Origin: Methylococcaceae bacterium
GTDB lineage: Bacteria; Pseudomonadota; Gammaproteobacteria; Methylococcales; Methylococcaceae
Length of the DNA: 48,890 nucleotides
Assembly (NCBI GenBank): GCA_902810705.1
Contig: CADDYU010000012.1
Span: 1-48,890 of the forward strand
Reading direction: 5' to 3'
The position numbers were made by a program, and so were the translations under genes. How positions within the stretch are numbered: the first letter of the stretch is position 1; the number at the start of each line of letters is the position of its first letter. Below the pieces are notes generated by a model, which worked only from the letters and a program-made list of their open reading frames with translations, had not been told where the DNA came from and ran no database searches. Shown here one piece after another: positions 27,432 through 36,368 of this stretch.

Positions 27432-30224
27432 TTACCTTTCTAATTCATTTAGCAGTGCCTGCGCCTGCCCACGTTCAGGAAAGGGCCGATTGGTCGAAAG
27501 CACGGTTTTTATCACGCCTTGCGCTTCGACTTTATCGCCGTTTCGAGCGAGCCCTTGTGCCAGATGAAATTGGGTACTGAGGTTATTAGGAGATCTTTCC
27601 ACAGCCTTTCTGAGATATCGCAATCCCTCTTGAGCTTGACCTTTGTCCATTAGAATGACACCAAGCGTATCCATGATCTCCGGATCCTGAGGAGCCAGGT
27701 TCAACGCTTCCTTTGCATAACTTAATGCTTGGTCCGGATTCTCAGCACGGGTAATCCACGCCAGATTGTTAAGGACAAGCGCATCTTTAGGAAACTTCTC
27801 GTTCAACTTGGCAAAGTTCACTTTTGCTTTATCTAACTGATTTTGTAGCAGGTAATGGTTGGCCAGCACAAAACGGACTTGGTAATCCTCAGGATGCCCT
27901 TTCAGCCAGTTTTCCAACGTAGTATTCCCGGCTTCCGGATCATCGCTTTCCCATTGACTCTGCGCCAATCTGAGAGGCCAGCGGTTGCTGTCCGGGAAGC
28001 GCTTGCCCGCTGACTCGTAAATTGCCATCGCCTCCTTGATCTTCTTCTGCGAAAGGGCCAGCTCTCCTTCCAAATCGATGACTTCCAAGCTTTCAGGATG
28101 GCTTTTCTTTAGCTCCTGTAGGAGCTTGGCGGCCTCGTCCTGCTTTCCCTCATTCATCAAGAGACTTGTCTTGACGAATTTGGCCGCCGCATGATTGGGT
28201 TCCAAGGCCAATGTCTTATCCAGCGCTTCCCGGACTTTGGCCCGCTGACCAGAGGCGTTATAGGCTTTCGCCAGCAAGTAATGGGCTTGCGCAGATCTAG
28301 GATCTAGATTAGTCCATTTCTCTAAAGTTGAAATGGCTTGAGCCGAATCTCCGGTATTCAGCTGTGCTTCAGCAATTAAACGCAACAAGACAGGATCATT
28401 TGGGTGGGATTCTCGTAGTTCATTCGTGATCGCCAAAGCCTGCCGGGGTTGCCCATTACGTAGATAATAATCAGCCAACACAACCCGAGGCTGTAAAGCC
28501 TGGGGATTTCTCTCCATGGCTTGCTCGAGCAGCTTCTTGGCTTCCGCGATGTTTCCTTGCTTTTGCTTGAACTCCGCATAGTAAAGCAAGGTTTGCAAAT
28601 GGCCTGGATGGCGTTGAAGAACCTGTTGATATAAGGATTCGGCCCTTTCAAGATTTCCCTTCGCGGCTTCCAAGCTGGCCAAATTATGAGCGGCATTGGG
28701 GTCGCCCGGCGCTACTTGAAGTGCGTTTTCAAGGGCTTCTCTAGCTTTGGCTTGGTCGCCTTTGCCCAAATGGGCTCCCGCCATTAAAGTCAAAGGATCG
28801 GGGTTATCCGGAGCTTTAGCATGGAGCCGTTCAGCGGCTTGCAAGGCTTGATCGAATTCGTGCGCGCGCAAATGGGTCAGGATAAGCATTAAATCGGCGC
28901 GCTGAAACTTAGGATCGGCTTCAATCGCACTTTCAAGTTCCTTGATGCCTTTCTCCCGCTCTCCCTGCATCAACAAACTTAATCCTAAATCAGTATGAGT
29001 TTGCGCGGAGTTTGGCTGTTGCGCAACAGCTTTCTGTAAAAACCGGGTGCCTTCTTGCGTCTTTCCCTGGGCAAGATAAATATTTCCTATTAAATTAAGT
29101 ACTTGGGGATCATTTGGGTTTTTAACTAATACCGGCTCCAAGATGGCCTGAGCCCCCTTAAAATCACGGTTGCGAAATCGCACATCACCAAGAAATCTTC
29201 TGGCGGCTTCTACTTGGGGCGCCGTCTTTAATACCTCGGATAAGTACTTTTCAGCCTGATGCAGATGGTTTTGCTTATAATGTGAAACCCCTAAATAGTA
29301 TAGGGTTGGTAAATACTCGGGCGCGCCTTTCAAGGCCTCTTCGAAATTGTTCTGGGCTTCCACATACTGCTGCTGCCCGAAATAAACTAGCCCCTGAACA
29401 TAGTGAAGAAATGGCTGAGGCTGCCGAGCCGCGAGTTTTTTTGCCGAATTAATATCCTGTTGAGCGGACTCATATTCGTTAAGCTGAATATGGACCAAAG
29501 CCCTTTTTAGGAGGTATGCGGCATCGTCGAAACCGTGCTCGATGGCTTTGCTGTAGGCCTGTTCTGCCTCCCTAAACTTACCCTGGTCTTGCTCTGTATC
29601 GCCTAGCAAATCCCAGGCTTCAGAGGATTTAGAATTAATCCTTATTGCTTTTTCAAGTAAGCCGTGCGCCCTTTCCGTCTCGCTGCCAAGCAAGGCCAGC
29701 TTGGCCTCTCCGAGTAAGGCTTCAATTAAATCCGGCTCTAGATCTAGAGCAGCTTGGAAGGCCTCGTGCGCCTGACTTAGCTTTTTTTCTCCCAAATACG
29801 CCAATCCGCGCAAGGTATAAATTTCCGCCTTATCTTTTGGCGAAAGGCCTTCTGATAGGACCGGCAACTCATTTAAGATACGTTTGAATTCGTTCTGTAA
29901 TAATAATGCCCGCCCAAGTGGAACTTTCACGGTCATTGGATCTATACCGAGTTCCTGAGAGCGCTTCAGTTCTTTTTCCGCCGCAGCCCCATTTCCTAGC
30001 TTGAGATAGACATGAGCAAGGGTCAGCCGTGTTTCTGCATTGTTGTTGTTTTTCTCTGCCGCATTCTTCAAGTAAATTACCGCCGAATGCAAATCGCCTT
30101 TCTCTTGCATGCTTCGGGCGAGCTGAATATATTCTTGCTCACTTAAATTCTCTCCACACCCAGATAGCAGCCATGCCGAAAATAATAGCCAGCATATCAT
30201 GTTAACGGTGATTTGCTTTCCCAT
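27432..30224 (-). CDS. prsT: PEP-CTERM system TPR-repeat lipoprotein PrsT
   Basis: A 930-residue exported lipoprotein. The signal peptide ends in lipobox LLSGC with lipidated Cys23. The rest is an almost continuous array of about two dozen 34-residue tetratricopeptide repeats with the A-x-x-x-x-P/N-x-x spacing, for example ALDLEPDLIEALLGEAKLAL. Length and architecture match PrsT (TIGR02917), found beside PEP-CTERM/exosortase and exopolysaccharide loci. It is probably an envelope scaffold for polysaccharide or protein export. AAGGAG lies 6 nt before the ATG. It is the first gene of a minus-strand pair with the flavoprotein. Confidence 0.92.
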   Translation of the reverse strand: MGKQITVNMICWLLFSAWLLSGCGENLSEQEYIQLARSMQEKGDLHSAVIYLKNAAEKNNNNAETRLTLAHVYLKLGNGAAAEKELKRSQELGIDPMTVKVPLGRALLLQNEFKRILNELPVLSEGLSPKDKAEIYTLRGLAYLGEKKLSQAHEAFQAALDLEPDLIEALLGEAKLALLGSETERAHGLLEKAIRINSKSSEAWDLLGDTEQDQGKFREAEQAYSKAIEHGFDDAAYLLKRALVHIQLNEYESAQQDINSAKKLAARQPQPFLHYVQGLVYFGQQQYVEAQNNFEEALKGAPEYLPTLYYLGVSHYKQNHLHQAEKYLSEVLKTAPQVEAARRFLGDVRFRNRDFKGAQAILEPVLVKNPNDPQVLNLIGNIYLAQGKTQEGTRFLQKAVAQQPNSAQTHTDLGLSLLMQGEREKGIKELESAIEADPKFQRADLMLILTHLRAHEFDQALQAAERLHAKAPDNPDPLTLMAGAHLGKGDQAKAREALENALQVAPGDPNAAHNLASLEAAKGNLERAESLYQQVLQRHPGHLQTLLYYAEFKQKQGNIAEAKKLLEQAMERNPQALQPRVVLADYYLRNGQPRQALAITNELRESHPNDPVLLRLIAEAQLNTGDSAQAISTLEKWTNLDPRSAQAHYLLAKAYNASGQRAKVREALDKTLALEPNHAAAKFVKTSLLMNEGKQDEAAKLLQELKKSHPESLEVIDLEGELALSQKKIKEAMAIYESAGKRFPDSNRWPLRLAQSQWESDDPEAGNTTLENWLKGHPEDYQVRFVLANHYLLQNQLDKAKVNFAKLNEKFPKDALVLNNLAWITRAENPDQALSYAKEALNLAPQDPEIMDTLGVILMDKGQAQEGLRYLRKAVERSPNNLSTQFHLAQGLARNGDKVEAQGVIKTVLSTNRPFPERGQAQALLNELER

Positions 30225-30380
30225 GTATACTCCTTTTTTGATGCCGATATTATCCCTAATTAGGAAGGTGTAATTAAAAGGCTTAATAGATAAATCAAAA
30301 GCTCTAGTAAAAAATTAAACTTTTAAGAGAGTGCTAATATCTGGGTTTGAAGTTAGAGCACAGGGGTGGAAGATGATTAT

Positions 30381-30396
30381 TGCGAAGTTGACGCCA
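30381..30396 (-). promoter_or_regulatory. Sigma-54-like promoter candidate of prsT
   Basis: On the minus strand the sequence is TGGCGTCAACTTCGCA. It keeps the invariant GG and GC with exact spacing and the first four consensus bases, but fewer of the others than the element at 22367. Transcription would start near 30370, about 145 nt before the prsT ATG. Confidence 0.4.
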
Positions 30397-30430
30397 CTGT
30401 CTAGGAAATGAGCCGCGGCGCTTGCAAAAG

Positions 30431-30451
30431 TCTCTAGGTTTTGGCTAGAGA
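30431..30451. promoter_or_regulatory. Inverted repeat upstream of the prsT promoter
   Basis: TCTCTAG and CTAGAGA are perfect 7-bp arms around GTTTTGG. On the minus strand the repeat lies 35-55 bp upstream of the -24 element, a fair place for an activator dimer. No copy was found before the PEP-CTERM gene, so ownership is open. Confidence 0.4.
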
Positions 30452-30757
30452 TTTCACTATTGCTCGGAAACTTAGAAGAGGGAGTGCCTCATGACGCGAG
30501 CGCCCATTGACCAATGATAAGCTTGACTCAGGGAGAATCTAAAAGGAAGTCACGCATAAACGATCTTCCCTGACTTAAATAGATGAGCAGCCGCGGCGCC
30601 GCACCTTCCCGGCATCGGCTGCCACGGATCAATAGAATCATGCCGACTAAGGCTTTCGGGCTATTTCACGGAGCAGCTCTCTGCAAGCGCGTTAGAAGCC
30701 GATTGCCAATTCCTAGGCCTAAGTACATCGTGCTGAAACCGCGCCATTCTACCCGAT

Positions 30758-32140
30758 TTAAGTGCCATGCAGACTCGGAGTACCGGCCGACGAGCCACGA
30801 ATCCGATGCTTATCCATCAATCGGTACAAGGTCATGCGTGACACGGCGAGTTGCCGCGCAGCTCTCGAGATGTTGTTTTCCGTGGCTCGTAGGGTGATTT
30901 GTATGATCTCCTTTTCAGCTTCGGCTTTGGCTTCTTCCAAAGTCATAATAGGACCCGCGAATTTTCCCGCCCCTGGCTCGGCAACCGTAAGGCCGAGGTC
31001 GGGTGCGGTGATCCAACGGTCCTCGCACATTACCATGGCTCGGCGGACCCGATTGATTAATTCGCGGATGTTGCCCGGCCATTCGTACTGCTGCATCGCC
31101 GCAACCGCCTCGGGGGTGAAGCCGCTGATGTGCCGGTATTTCTCGTTCACAAACAAGTCAAGGTAGTATTTGGCCAAAAGCTCGATATCGTCGCGGCGCT
31201 CTCTCAAGGGCGGAATACTTATAATTAAAGGACTGAGCGCCTGATAAAGCTCTTCCAGGAAAAGCCCGTCGGCCACGGCCTTTTCCAAATCAATATGCGT
31301 TGAGGCGATGACGCGCACATCGACGGGAATATCCTTGATTCCTCCCACCCGGCGGATAGTCTTTTCACGCAGGAACTTTAGCAACGGCTCTTGTAAGTCG
31401 GCGGGTAAATCCCCCACCTCGTCGAGAAATAGGGTTCCGCCGAGGGCATTTTCAATGCTGCCTTCCTTGGTGCGATAGGCTCCGGCGAAGGCGCCTTTTT
31501 CGAACCCGAATAGTTCGGATTGCATCAGGCTCGATGATAAAGCGCCACAGCTAACCACGACAAAAGATTTGTCACCTCGAGCTGAGCGCCGGTGAATGGC
31601 GCGTGCGGCTATTTCCTTGCCGGAGCCACTTTCGCCTTGGATTAGGACTGGGACGTCTAGGCTAGCGGCTCGCTCGATGTCCGCAAACACTTTCGTAAAT
31701 TTAGGGCTGCAGCCGATGATACCTTCATCTCCGATGTTCGCCGTTTGAGTGCGCAGCCGTTTCATGACCAAGGCCATTCCATAGGCATGGCCCAGGGTGA
31801 ACTGCAAACGCTCGGGATCCAGGGGAAGGCTGTGATAATCGTAAAAACCTTGCGCAATCAATTGGCAGATTTCGCGTGCTTGCAGCGCTTGCGGGGGCAG
31901 GACCGCGATCCATTCCATCGGATAACGCATGGCGAGCAGTCCATGGATGGGCAAGAGGTCCGCGCGTTCTCGAGGGCCGAACAGCACGATCCCGATGTAA
32001 AAGCCATGCGTATCAATAAGATTTTTCGCCTCATCAAGCCGGGACGCTGCATAGACATCCCAGCCGTTGGCTCGAAGTACATTGAGCAATTCCTCGTTTG
32101 TTCCGGTCGGATCGAAGCATAAGAGTTTGCGCGTATCCAT
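30758..32140 (-). CDS. VpsR-like bEBP-family regulator lacking sigma-54 contact and arginine-finger residues
   Basis: A 460-residue regulator. It has an N-terminal degenerate receiver-like VpsR domain (about 1-125), an AAA+ core (about 140-365) and a Fis-type helix-turn-helix (about 408-447). Walker A GESGSGKE (169-176) and Walker B GGTLFLDEVGD (234-244) are intact. The GAFTGA loop that contacts sigma-54 reads GAFAGA (216-221). The arginine-finger segment, normally FRxDLYYRL, reads FLEELYQAL (294-302), so both arginines are lost. VpsR of Vibrio, which senses c-di-GMP and activates exopolysaccharide genes with sigma-70, is similarly degenerate. AGGAG precedes the ATG. It likely controls nearby polysaccharide or PEP-CTERM genes. 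Confidence 0.88.
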   Translation of the reverse strand: MDTRKLLCFDPTGTNEELLNVLRANGWDVYAASRLDEAKNLIDTHGFYIGIVLFGPRERADLLPIHGLLAMRYPMEWIAVLPPQALQAREICQLIAQGFYDYHSLPLDPERLQFTLGHAYGMALVMKRLRTQTANIGDEGIIGCSPKFTKVFADIERAASLDVPVLIQGESGSGKEIAARAIHRRSARGDKSFVVVSCGALSSSLMQSELFGFEKGAFAGAYRTKEGSIENALGGTLFLDEVGDLPADLQEPLLKFLREKTIRRVGGIKDIPVDVRVIASTHIDLEKAVADGLFLEELYQALSPLIISIPPLRERRDDIELLAKYYLDLFVNEKYRHISGFTPEAVAAMQQYEWPGNIRELINRVRRAMVMCEDRWITAPDLGLTVAEPGAGKFAGPIMTLEEAKAEAEKEIIQITLRATENNISRAARQLAVSRMTLYRLMDKHRIRGSSAGTPSLHGT

Positions 32141-32869
32141 GTATTGGTCTCCTAGATGGATTATTACTTTTTCGAAAAAGCTTGATGCTCTGCGGCCGAA
32201 GGCTCATCTACTTGGCTTATGCTCACCAGCATTCTTGGAGCGCTGCCTCGAACCCTATTTCCGCCGCGTTTAAATTACGAGTTGGATCTACTTGTATTTT
32301 CAATGTCCGTCTGCTGCTTCTTCCCGCGCCTTACGACGACATCTCCGTCCGAAGAACAAGGAAATTCAAGCGCTTACCTAGGCTATTCTGATCTTGAGTC
32401 ACACGGTCGAACCATCTCGCTTGGATAGAATGCATATCGGAAGATTTACCAAGTAACATTTTGCTGATCCAAGTGTAAGAGATCGCCGTGCTCTTGCATA
32501 TCCCACATTTACACCTGGCTGCGCGAAGGGATCACAATTATCTATCACTCGCCGGATAAGATGATACCAATATTTGTATCCCACACCACATCGCTGAGAC
32601 TTTATTGAAGGCTTCTTTCCACAAGAAGCTCAATTGAGCCAAATGTCAAGAAACGGAAGCGAAAAAACCGCACGCCTGGTCTTTGGCGATGGCAACGCCA
32701 TTTATCGGGAGGATATGGCGGAAATTCAGGCTATAAACTGATTTAAATTCAAGTGGTTAACCGCAATGGAGAGGCATGGCCCTGATCCAGCATAGGCGTG
32801 CCGATAAGAGAATTGCAGGAATTGAGTGGGGCGCTAAGCCTGGCCAAGCGCCCCTCTGACTGAATGATT
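32141..32869. other. Intergenic region between the VpsR-like gene and clpB
   Basis: About 730 nt with no confident gene. A 32-codon frame at 32643-32741 on the plus strand (MSRNGSEKTARLVFGDGNAI and 12 more residues) has only a weak ribosome site. It might be a gene remnant. The GC-rich hairpin at 32828-32854 follows clpB. Confidence 0.5.
32828..32854 (-). terminator. Hairpin after clpB
   Basis: GGGGCGC (32828-32834) and GCGCCCC (32848-32854) form a 7-bp GC stem 15 nt after the clpB stop. No T tract follows on the minus strand, so intrinsic termination would be weak. Confidence 0.45.
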
Positions 32870-35464
32870 CTATGGCTTGATGCGCCTATCTAGTACGCGA
32901 AACACAATCTCGCCGTTTTCTGCATCTGCTAGCACGGTATCTCCCGGCCCGACCTTGCCGGCCAGAATGTCCTGGGCTAGTGGATTCTCCAGTTGCTGCT
33001 GGATAGCCCGCTTCAAAGGCCGGGCGCCGTAAACCGGATCGAAACCCACTTCGCCCAGCTGGTCCAAGGCGGCCTCGCTGACTTGCAGGGAAATGTCACG
33101 TTCCGCCAGCCGCCTTTGCAGATACCCGATCTGAATCCGGCAAATGGCGCGAATCTGCTCGCGCTGCAAGGGATGAAACACCACCACCTCGTCGATGCGG
33201 TTGATAAATTCGGGGCGGAAGGCATAAGTCACCACTTCCATTACCGCCGCTTTCATCCGCTGATAGTTTTCCTCCCCGGCGAGTTCCTGGATACGGTCGG
33301 AGCCCAGGTTGGACGTCATCACGATCACGGTATTGCGGAAATCCACCGTGCGGCCATGGCCGTCAGTCAGTCGTCCATCATCGAGAACTTGAAGCAGCAC
33401 GTTGAAGACGTCGGAGTGAGCCTTTTCCACTTCGTCCAAAAGGATCACGGAATAGGGCCGGCGCCGCACCGCCTCGGTCAGATAGCCGCCTTCCTCGTAG
33501 CCCACGTAGCCCGGCGGAGCGCCGATCAGGCGCGCCACCGAATGCTTCTCCATGAATTCGGACATGTCGATGCGCACCATGGCCTCCTCGGTATCGAACA
33601 GGAACTCGGCCAGCGCCTTGCAAAGCTCAGTTTTCCCAACGCCTGTAGGTCCCAGAAACAGGAACGAGCCGTTGGGACGGCGAGGATCGGCCAACCCCGC
33701 GCGCGAGCGTCGGATAGCGTCGGACACGGCCTTGATGGCCTCCGCCTGCCCGACGACCCGCTTGCCGAGTTGTTCCTCCATGTGCAGCAGTTTCTCGCGC
33801 TCGCCCTCCAGCATCTTGGATACTGGAATGCCGGTCCACTTGGATACGACTTCGGCGATTTCCTCGTCCGTCACTTTATTGCGGACCAGCTTGGCTTCCT
33901 GCGCCTCGGCCTGGTTCGCCGCGTCCAATTCTCTTTGGAGCCTGGGAATTTCACCGTATTGAAGCTCCGACATCCGCGCCAGATCGCCCGCCCGGCGGGC
34001 CGCTTCCAAGTCCAGCTTGGCCTTTTCCAACTTCTCCTTGATCGAGGTGGCGCCCTGCAAGGTGGCTTTTTCCGCTTTCCAGATTTCCTCCAGTTCCGCG
34101 TACTCCCGTTCCAGTCCTTCAATGCTGCCTTCCAGCGCTTCCAGCCGACGGCGCGAGGCCTCGTCGGTTTCCTTCTTTAAAGCCTCGCGCTCGATCTTGA
34201 GCTGGATCAGGCGGCGCTCGAGCCGATCCATCTCCTCCGGCTTGGAGTCGATCTCCATGCGGATGTGGCTGGCCGCCTCGTCCACCAAGTCAATGGCCTT
34301 GTCCGGCAGATTGCGGTCGGTGATGTAGCGGTGCGAAAGGGTCGCCGCCGCCACGATGGCCGGATCGGTGATGGTGACTCCGTGGTGCACCTCGTATCTT
34401 TCCTTAAGGCCGCGCAGGATGGCGATGGTGTCCTCGACGCTGGGCTCGTCCACCAGTACCTTCTGGAAGCGCCGCTCCAGGGCCCCGTCCTTTTCGATGT
34501 ACTGCCGGTATTCATCCAAAGTGGTCGCGCCGATGCAGTGCAATTCGCCCCGCGCCAAGGCCGGCTTCAGCATGTTGCCGGCGTCGATGGCGCCCTCCGC
34601 CTTGCCCGCGCCGACCAAGGTATGGAGTTCGTCAATGAACAGGATGACTCGACCTTCCTGTTTGGCAATATCGTTGAGCACCGCTTTCATGCGCTCTTCG
34701 AATTCGCCGCGGAACTTGGTGCCGGCAATCAAGGCCGCCATGTCCAGGGCGAGGAGGCGCTTGCCCTTCACGCCTTCCGGCACCTCGCCGTTGATGATGC
34801 GCTGCGCCAAGCCCTCGACGATGGCGGTCTTGCCGACGCCGGGATCCCCGATCAGCACCGGATTGTTCTTGGTGCGCCGTTGCAGGACCTGGATGGTACG
34901 ACGGATTTCATCATCCCGGCCGATGACCGGGTCCAACTTGCCTTGCTCGGCCCGGGCGGTGAGATCGATGGTGAATCTTTGCAAGGCTTGGCGCTGTTCC
35001 TCAACGTTAGGATCGTCCACTTTTTGGCCCCCGCGGATCTTTTCAATGGTTTTTTCTAGAATGTCTCGAGTAAGTCCGGATCGGCGCAATAAATCGCCCA
35101 GCGGTCCACGGTCTTCCAGAGCCGCCAATACGAAGATTTCGCTGGTGATAAACTGGTCGCCCCGCTTTTGAGCGAGCTTGTCGGTCAGATTCAGAAGGCG
35201 CAGCAGGTCGTTGGAAATCTGCACGTCTCCGCCCACGCCCTCGACCTTGGGCAATCGGTCCAGCATCTGGCCGAGCCCCATACGCAGCGCATTCACGTTG
35301 ACGCCACACTGAGCGAGTAACGGACGTACCGTGCCGCCCTCCTGATCGAGGAGGGCGGTCATGACGTGGGCCGGTTCGATGAATTGTTGATCGCGCCCTA
35401 GTGCCAGGCTCTGCGCTTCCGCGAGTGCCGCCTGGAATTTGCCGGTGAGTTTGTCCATTCGCAT
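32870..35464 (-). CDS. clpB: ATP-dependent disaggregase ClpB
   Basis: ClpB is the hexameric AAA+ disaggregase that, with DnaK, extracts polypeptides from aggregates. The 864-residue product has the N-domain (1-145), NBD1 with Walker A GDPGVGKT (206-213), the coiled-coil M domain (about 400-540) and NBD2 with Walker A GPTGVGKT (about 605). Each ATPase site carries its sensor residues, and pore loops such as GYVGYEEGG are present. The [11 protein letters not shown] start matches the family. A sigma-32-like promoter lies upstream. It is transcribed away from the VTT-domain gene. Confidence 0.98.
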   Translation of the reverse strand: MRMDKLTGKFQAALAEAQSLALGRDQQFIEPAHVMTALLDQEGGTVRPLLAQCGVNVNALRMGLGQMLDRLPKVEGVGGDVQISNDLLRLLNLTDKLAQKRGDQFITSEIFVLAALEDRGPLGDLLRRSGLTRDILEKTIEKIRGGQKVDDPNVEEQRQALQRFTIDLTARAEQGKLDPVIGRDDEIRRTIQVLQRRTKNNPVLIGDPGVGKTAIVEGLAQRIINGEVPEGVKGKRLLALDMAALIAGTKFRGEFEERMKAVLNDIAKQEGRVILFIDELHTLVGAGKAEGAIDAGNMLKPALARGELHCIGATTLDEYRQYIEKDGALERRFQKVLVDEPSVEDTIAILRGLKERYEVHHGVTITDPAIVAAATLSHRYITDRNLPDKAIDLVDEAASHIRMEIDSKPEEMDRLERRLIQLKIEREALKKETDEASRRRLEALEGSIEGLEREYAELEEIWKAEKATLQGATSIKEKLEKAKLDLEAARRAGDLARMSELQYGEIPRLQRELDAANQAEAQEAKLVRNKVTDEEIAEVVSKWTGIPVSKMLEGEREKLLHMEEQLGKRVVGQAEAIKAVSDAIRRSRAGLADPRRPNGSFLFLGPTGVGKTELCKALAEFLFDTEEAMVRIDMSEFMEKHSVARLIGAPPGYVGYEEGGYLTEAVRRRPYSVILLDEVEKAHSDVFNVLLQVLDDGRLTDGHGRTVDFRNTVIVMTSNLGSDRIQELAGEENYQRMKAAVMEVVTYAFRPEFINRIDEVVVFHPLQREQIRAICRIQIGYLQRRLAERDISLQVSEAALDQLGEVGFDPVYGARPLKRAIQQQLENPLAQDILAGKVGPGDTVLADAENGEIVFRVLDRRIKP

Positions 35465-35503
35465 ACACTTAAAACCGTTAATAAAGTTGATCGTTGTGGC
35501 AGA

Positions 35504-35532
35504 AGATTGGGATGTGGCGGAGCCTTTTCAAG
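35504..35532 (-). promoter_or_regulatory. Sigma-32-like heat-shock promoter of clpB
   Basis: On the minus strand, CTTGAAAA (35525-35532) is followed by 12 nt and TCCCAATCT (35504-35512). This gives a near-consensus sigma-32 promoter (CTTGAAA-N13-CCCAATCT versus CCCCATNT). The predicted start near 35497 leaves a leader of about 33 nt. Confidence 0.75.
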
Positions 35533-35636
35533 ACGTAACGGCAGCCAATACCTCAAGGACGCATGGTCTGGCGCGGGCTATCGATGGCTTCTTCTATAGT
35601 AAAATCCCGAACTCGACGCCCTCTGACGGAAACTTC

Positions 35637-36368
35637 ATGCACCCTTTAGATCGTCAACGCCCTGCGCTGGCCGGGCATTTCAGAACCGGCAAGCTTTCCG
35701 GCGCCTCCGCCTTTATCGCGGCGCTGGCCGTTGGGCTTTTAGCGTTCTTCATGCCCACCAAGGACTGGTTGCCGAGCGCTCAGACGATCAAGCTGCAACT
35801 CGATGGCTTCGGGCTTGCCGCGCCCCTGATTTTCGTCGTCGGAACCGCATTGCTCGCCGCCTTTGGCGCGCCCCGGCTGCTGCTCTACTCGATTGCCGGA
35901 GTGGCTTTCGGCGCCGCTTGGGGCTTGGTGTGGAGCCTCCTGGGAACACTGCTGGGCGCCTATAGCACGTTCCTGACGGTGCGGGCCCTCGGACGCGGTC
36001 CCATCCTCCGCCGCTTTCCGGCCTTGGCCCGCTACTCCGGCCGCATCCGCAAGCGGGGATTTCTGGCCGTGCTGCTCGTACGCCAATTGCCCATGAACGG
36101 GTTTTACAACAATCTCCTGCTGGGTCTTTCGCCGGTTAGACACCGGGATTTCCTGCTGGGCAGCCTGCTTGGTTATCTACCCATGGGAATGGCCGCCGCG
36201 GCGATTGGCGCCGGGGTAGTGCAAGCCGATCTTGCCCAGCTACTTCAATATGCCGGAATGGGGGGCGCGGCGTTTGTCATAGTGGGCCTCCTTTTAAAAC
36301 GGCTAGTGCGGACGGCGGAAGGCAAGCTGGAAGACTCGCGGCTTTCGGCACCCAATGGCCTTGAGTGA
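35637..36368 (+). CDS. VTT-domain (TVP38/TMEM64, DedA-like) membrane protein
   Basis: A 243-residue inner-membrane protein with about five to six helices. It has the VTT/SNARE-associated domain, seen in GAPRLLLYSIAGVAFGAAWG (first re-entrant segment) and RQLPMNGFYNNLLLGLSPV (second). Relatives are lipid scramblases or flippases such as undecaprenyl-phosphate transporters of the DedA group. I chose ATG 35637. An in-frame frame open back to 35439 overlaps the clpB promoter and lacks conserved residues. It overlaps the O-antigen ligase-like gene by 14 nt, which suggests a role in polysaccharide lipid-carrier handling. Confidence 0.82.
   Translation: MHPLDRQRPALAGHFRTGKLSGASAFIAALAVGLLAFFMPTKDWLPSAQTIKLQLDGFGLAAPLIFVVGTALLAAFGAPRLLLYSIAGVAFGAAWGLVWSLLGTLLGAYSTFLTVRALGRGPILRRFPALARYSGRIRKRGFLAVLLVRQLPMNGFYNNLLLGLSPVRHRDFLLGSLLGYLPMGMAAAAIGAGVVQADLAQLLQYAGMGGAAFVIVGLLLKRLVRTAEGKLEDSRLSAPNGLE

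Larger units (their letters stand above)
30225..30757. other. Intergenic region upstream of prsT
   Basis: About 530 nt without a supported gene. It holds a minus-strand sigma-54-like element (30381-30396), and 35 bp further upstream a perfect inverted repeat (30431-30451). The part nearest 30758 is the 3-prime flank of the VpsR-like gene and shows no T-tailed terminator. Confidence 0.5.

Noticed and set aside
30761-30776. TGGCAC element on the minus strand as a sigma-54 promoter
   Set aside because: It lies inside the end of the VpsR-like gene region and lacks GC at the -12 position.
30583-30897. 104-residue plus-strand frame overlapping the VpsR-like gene end
   Set aside because: Half of it is antisense to the conserved Fis-type helix-turn-helix and it has no family match.
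32993-34180. Long open frames on the plus strand across clpB (395 and 264 residues)
   Set aside because: They are antisense to a full-length, perfectly conserved ClpB and show no recognisable product; GC-rich codon bias makes such shadows common.
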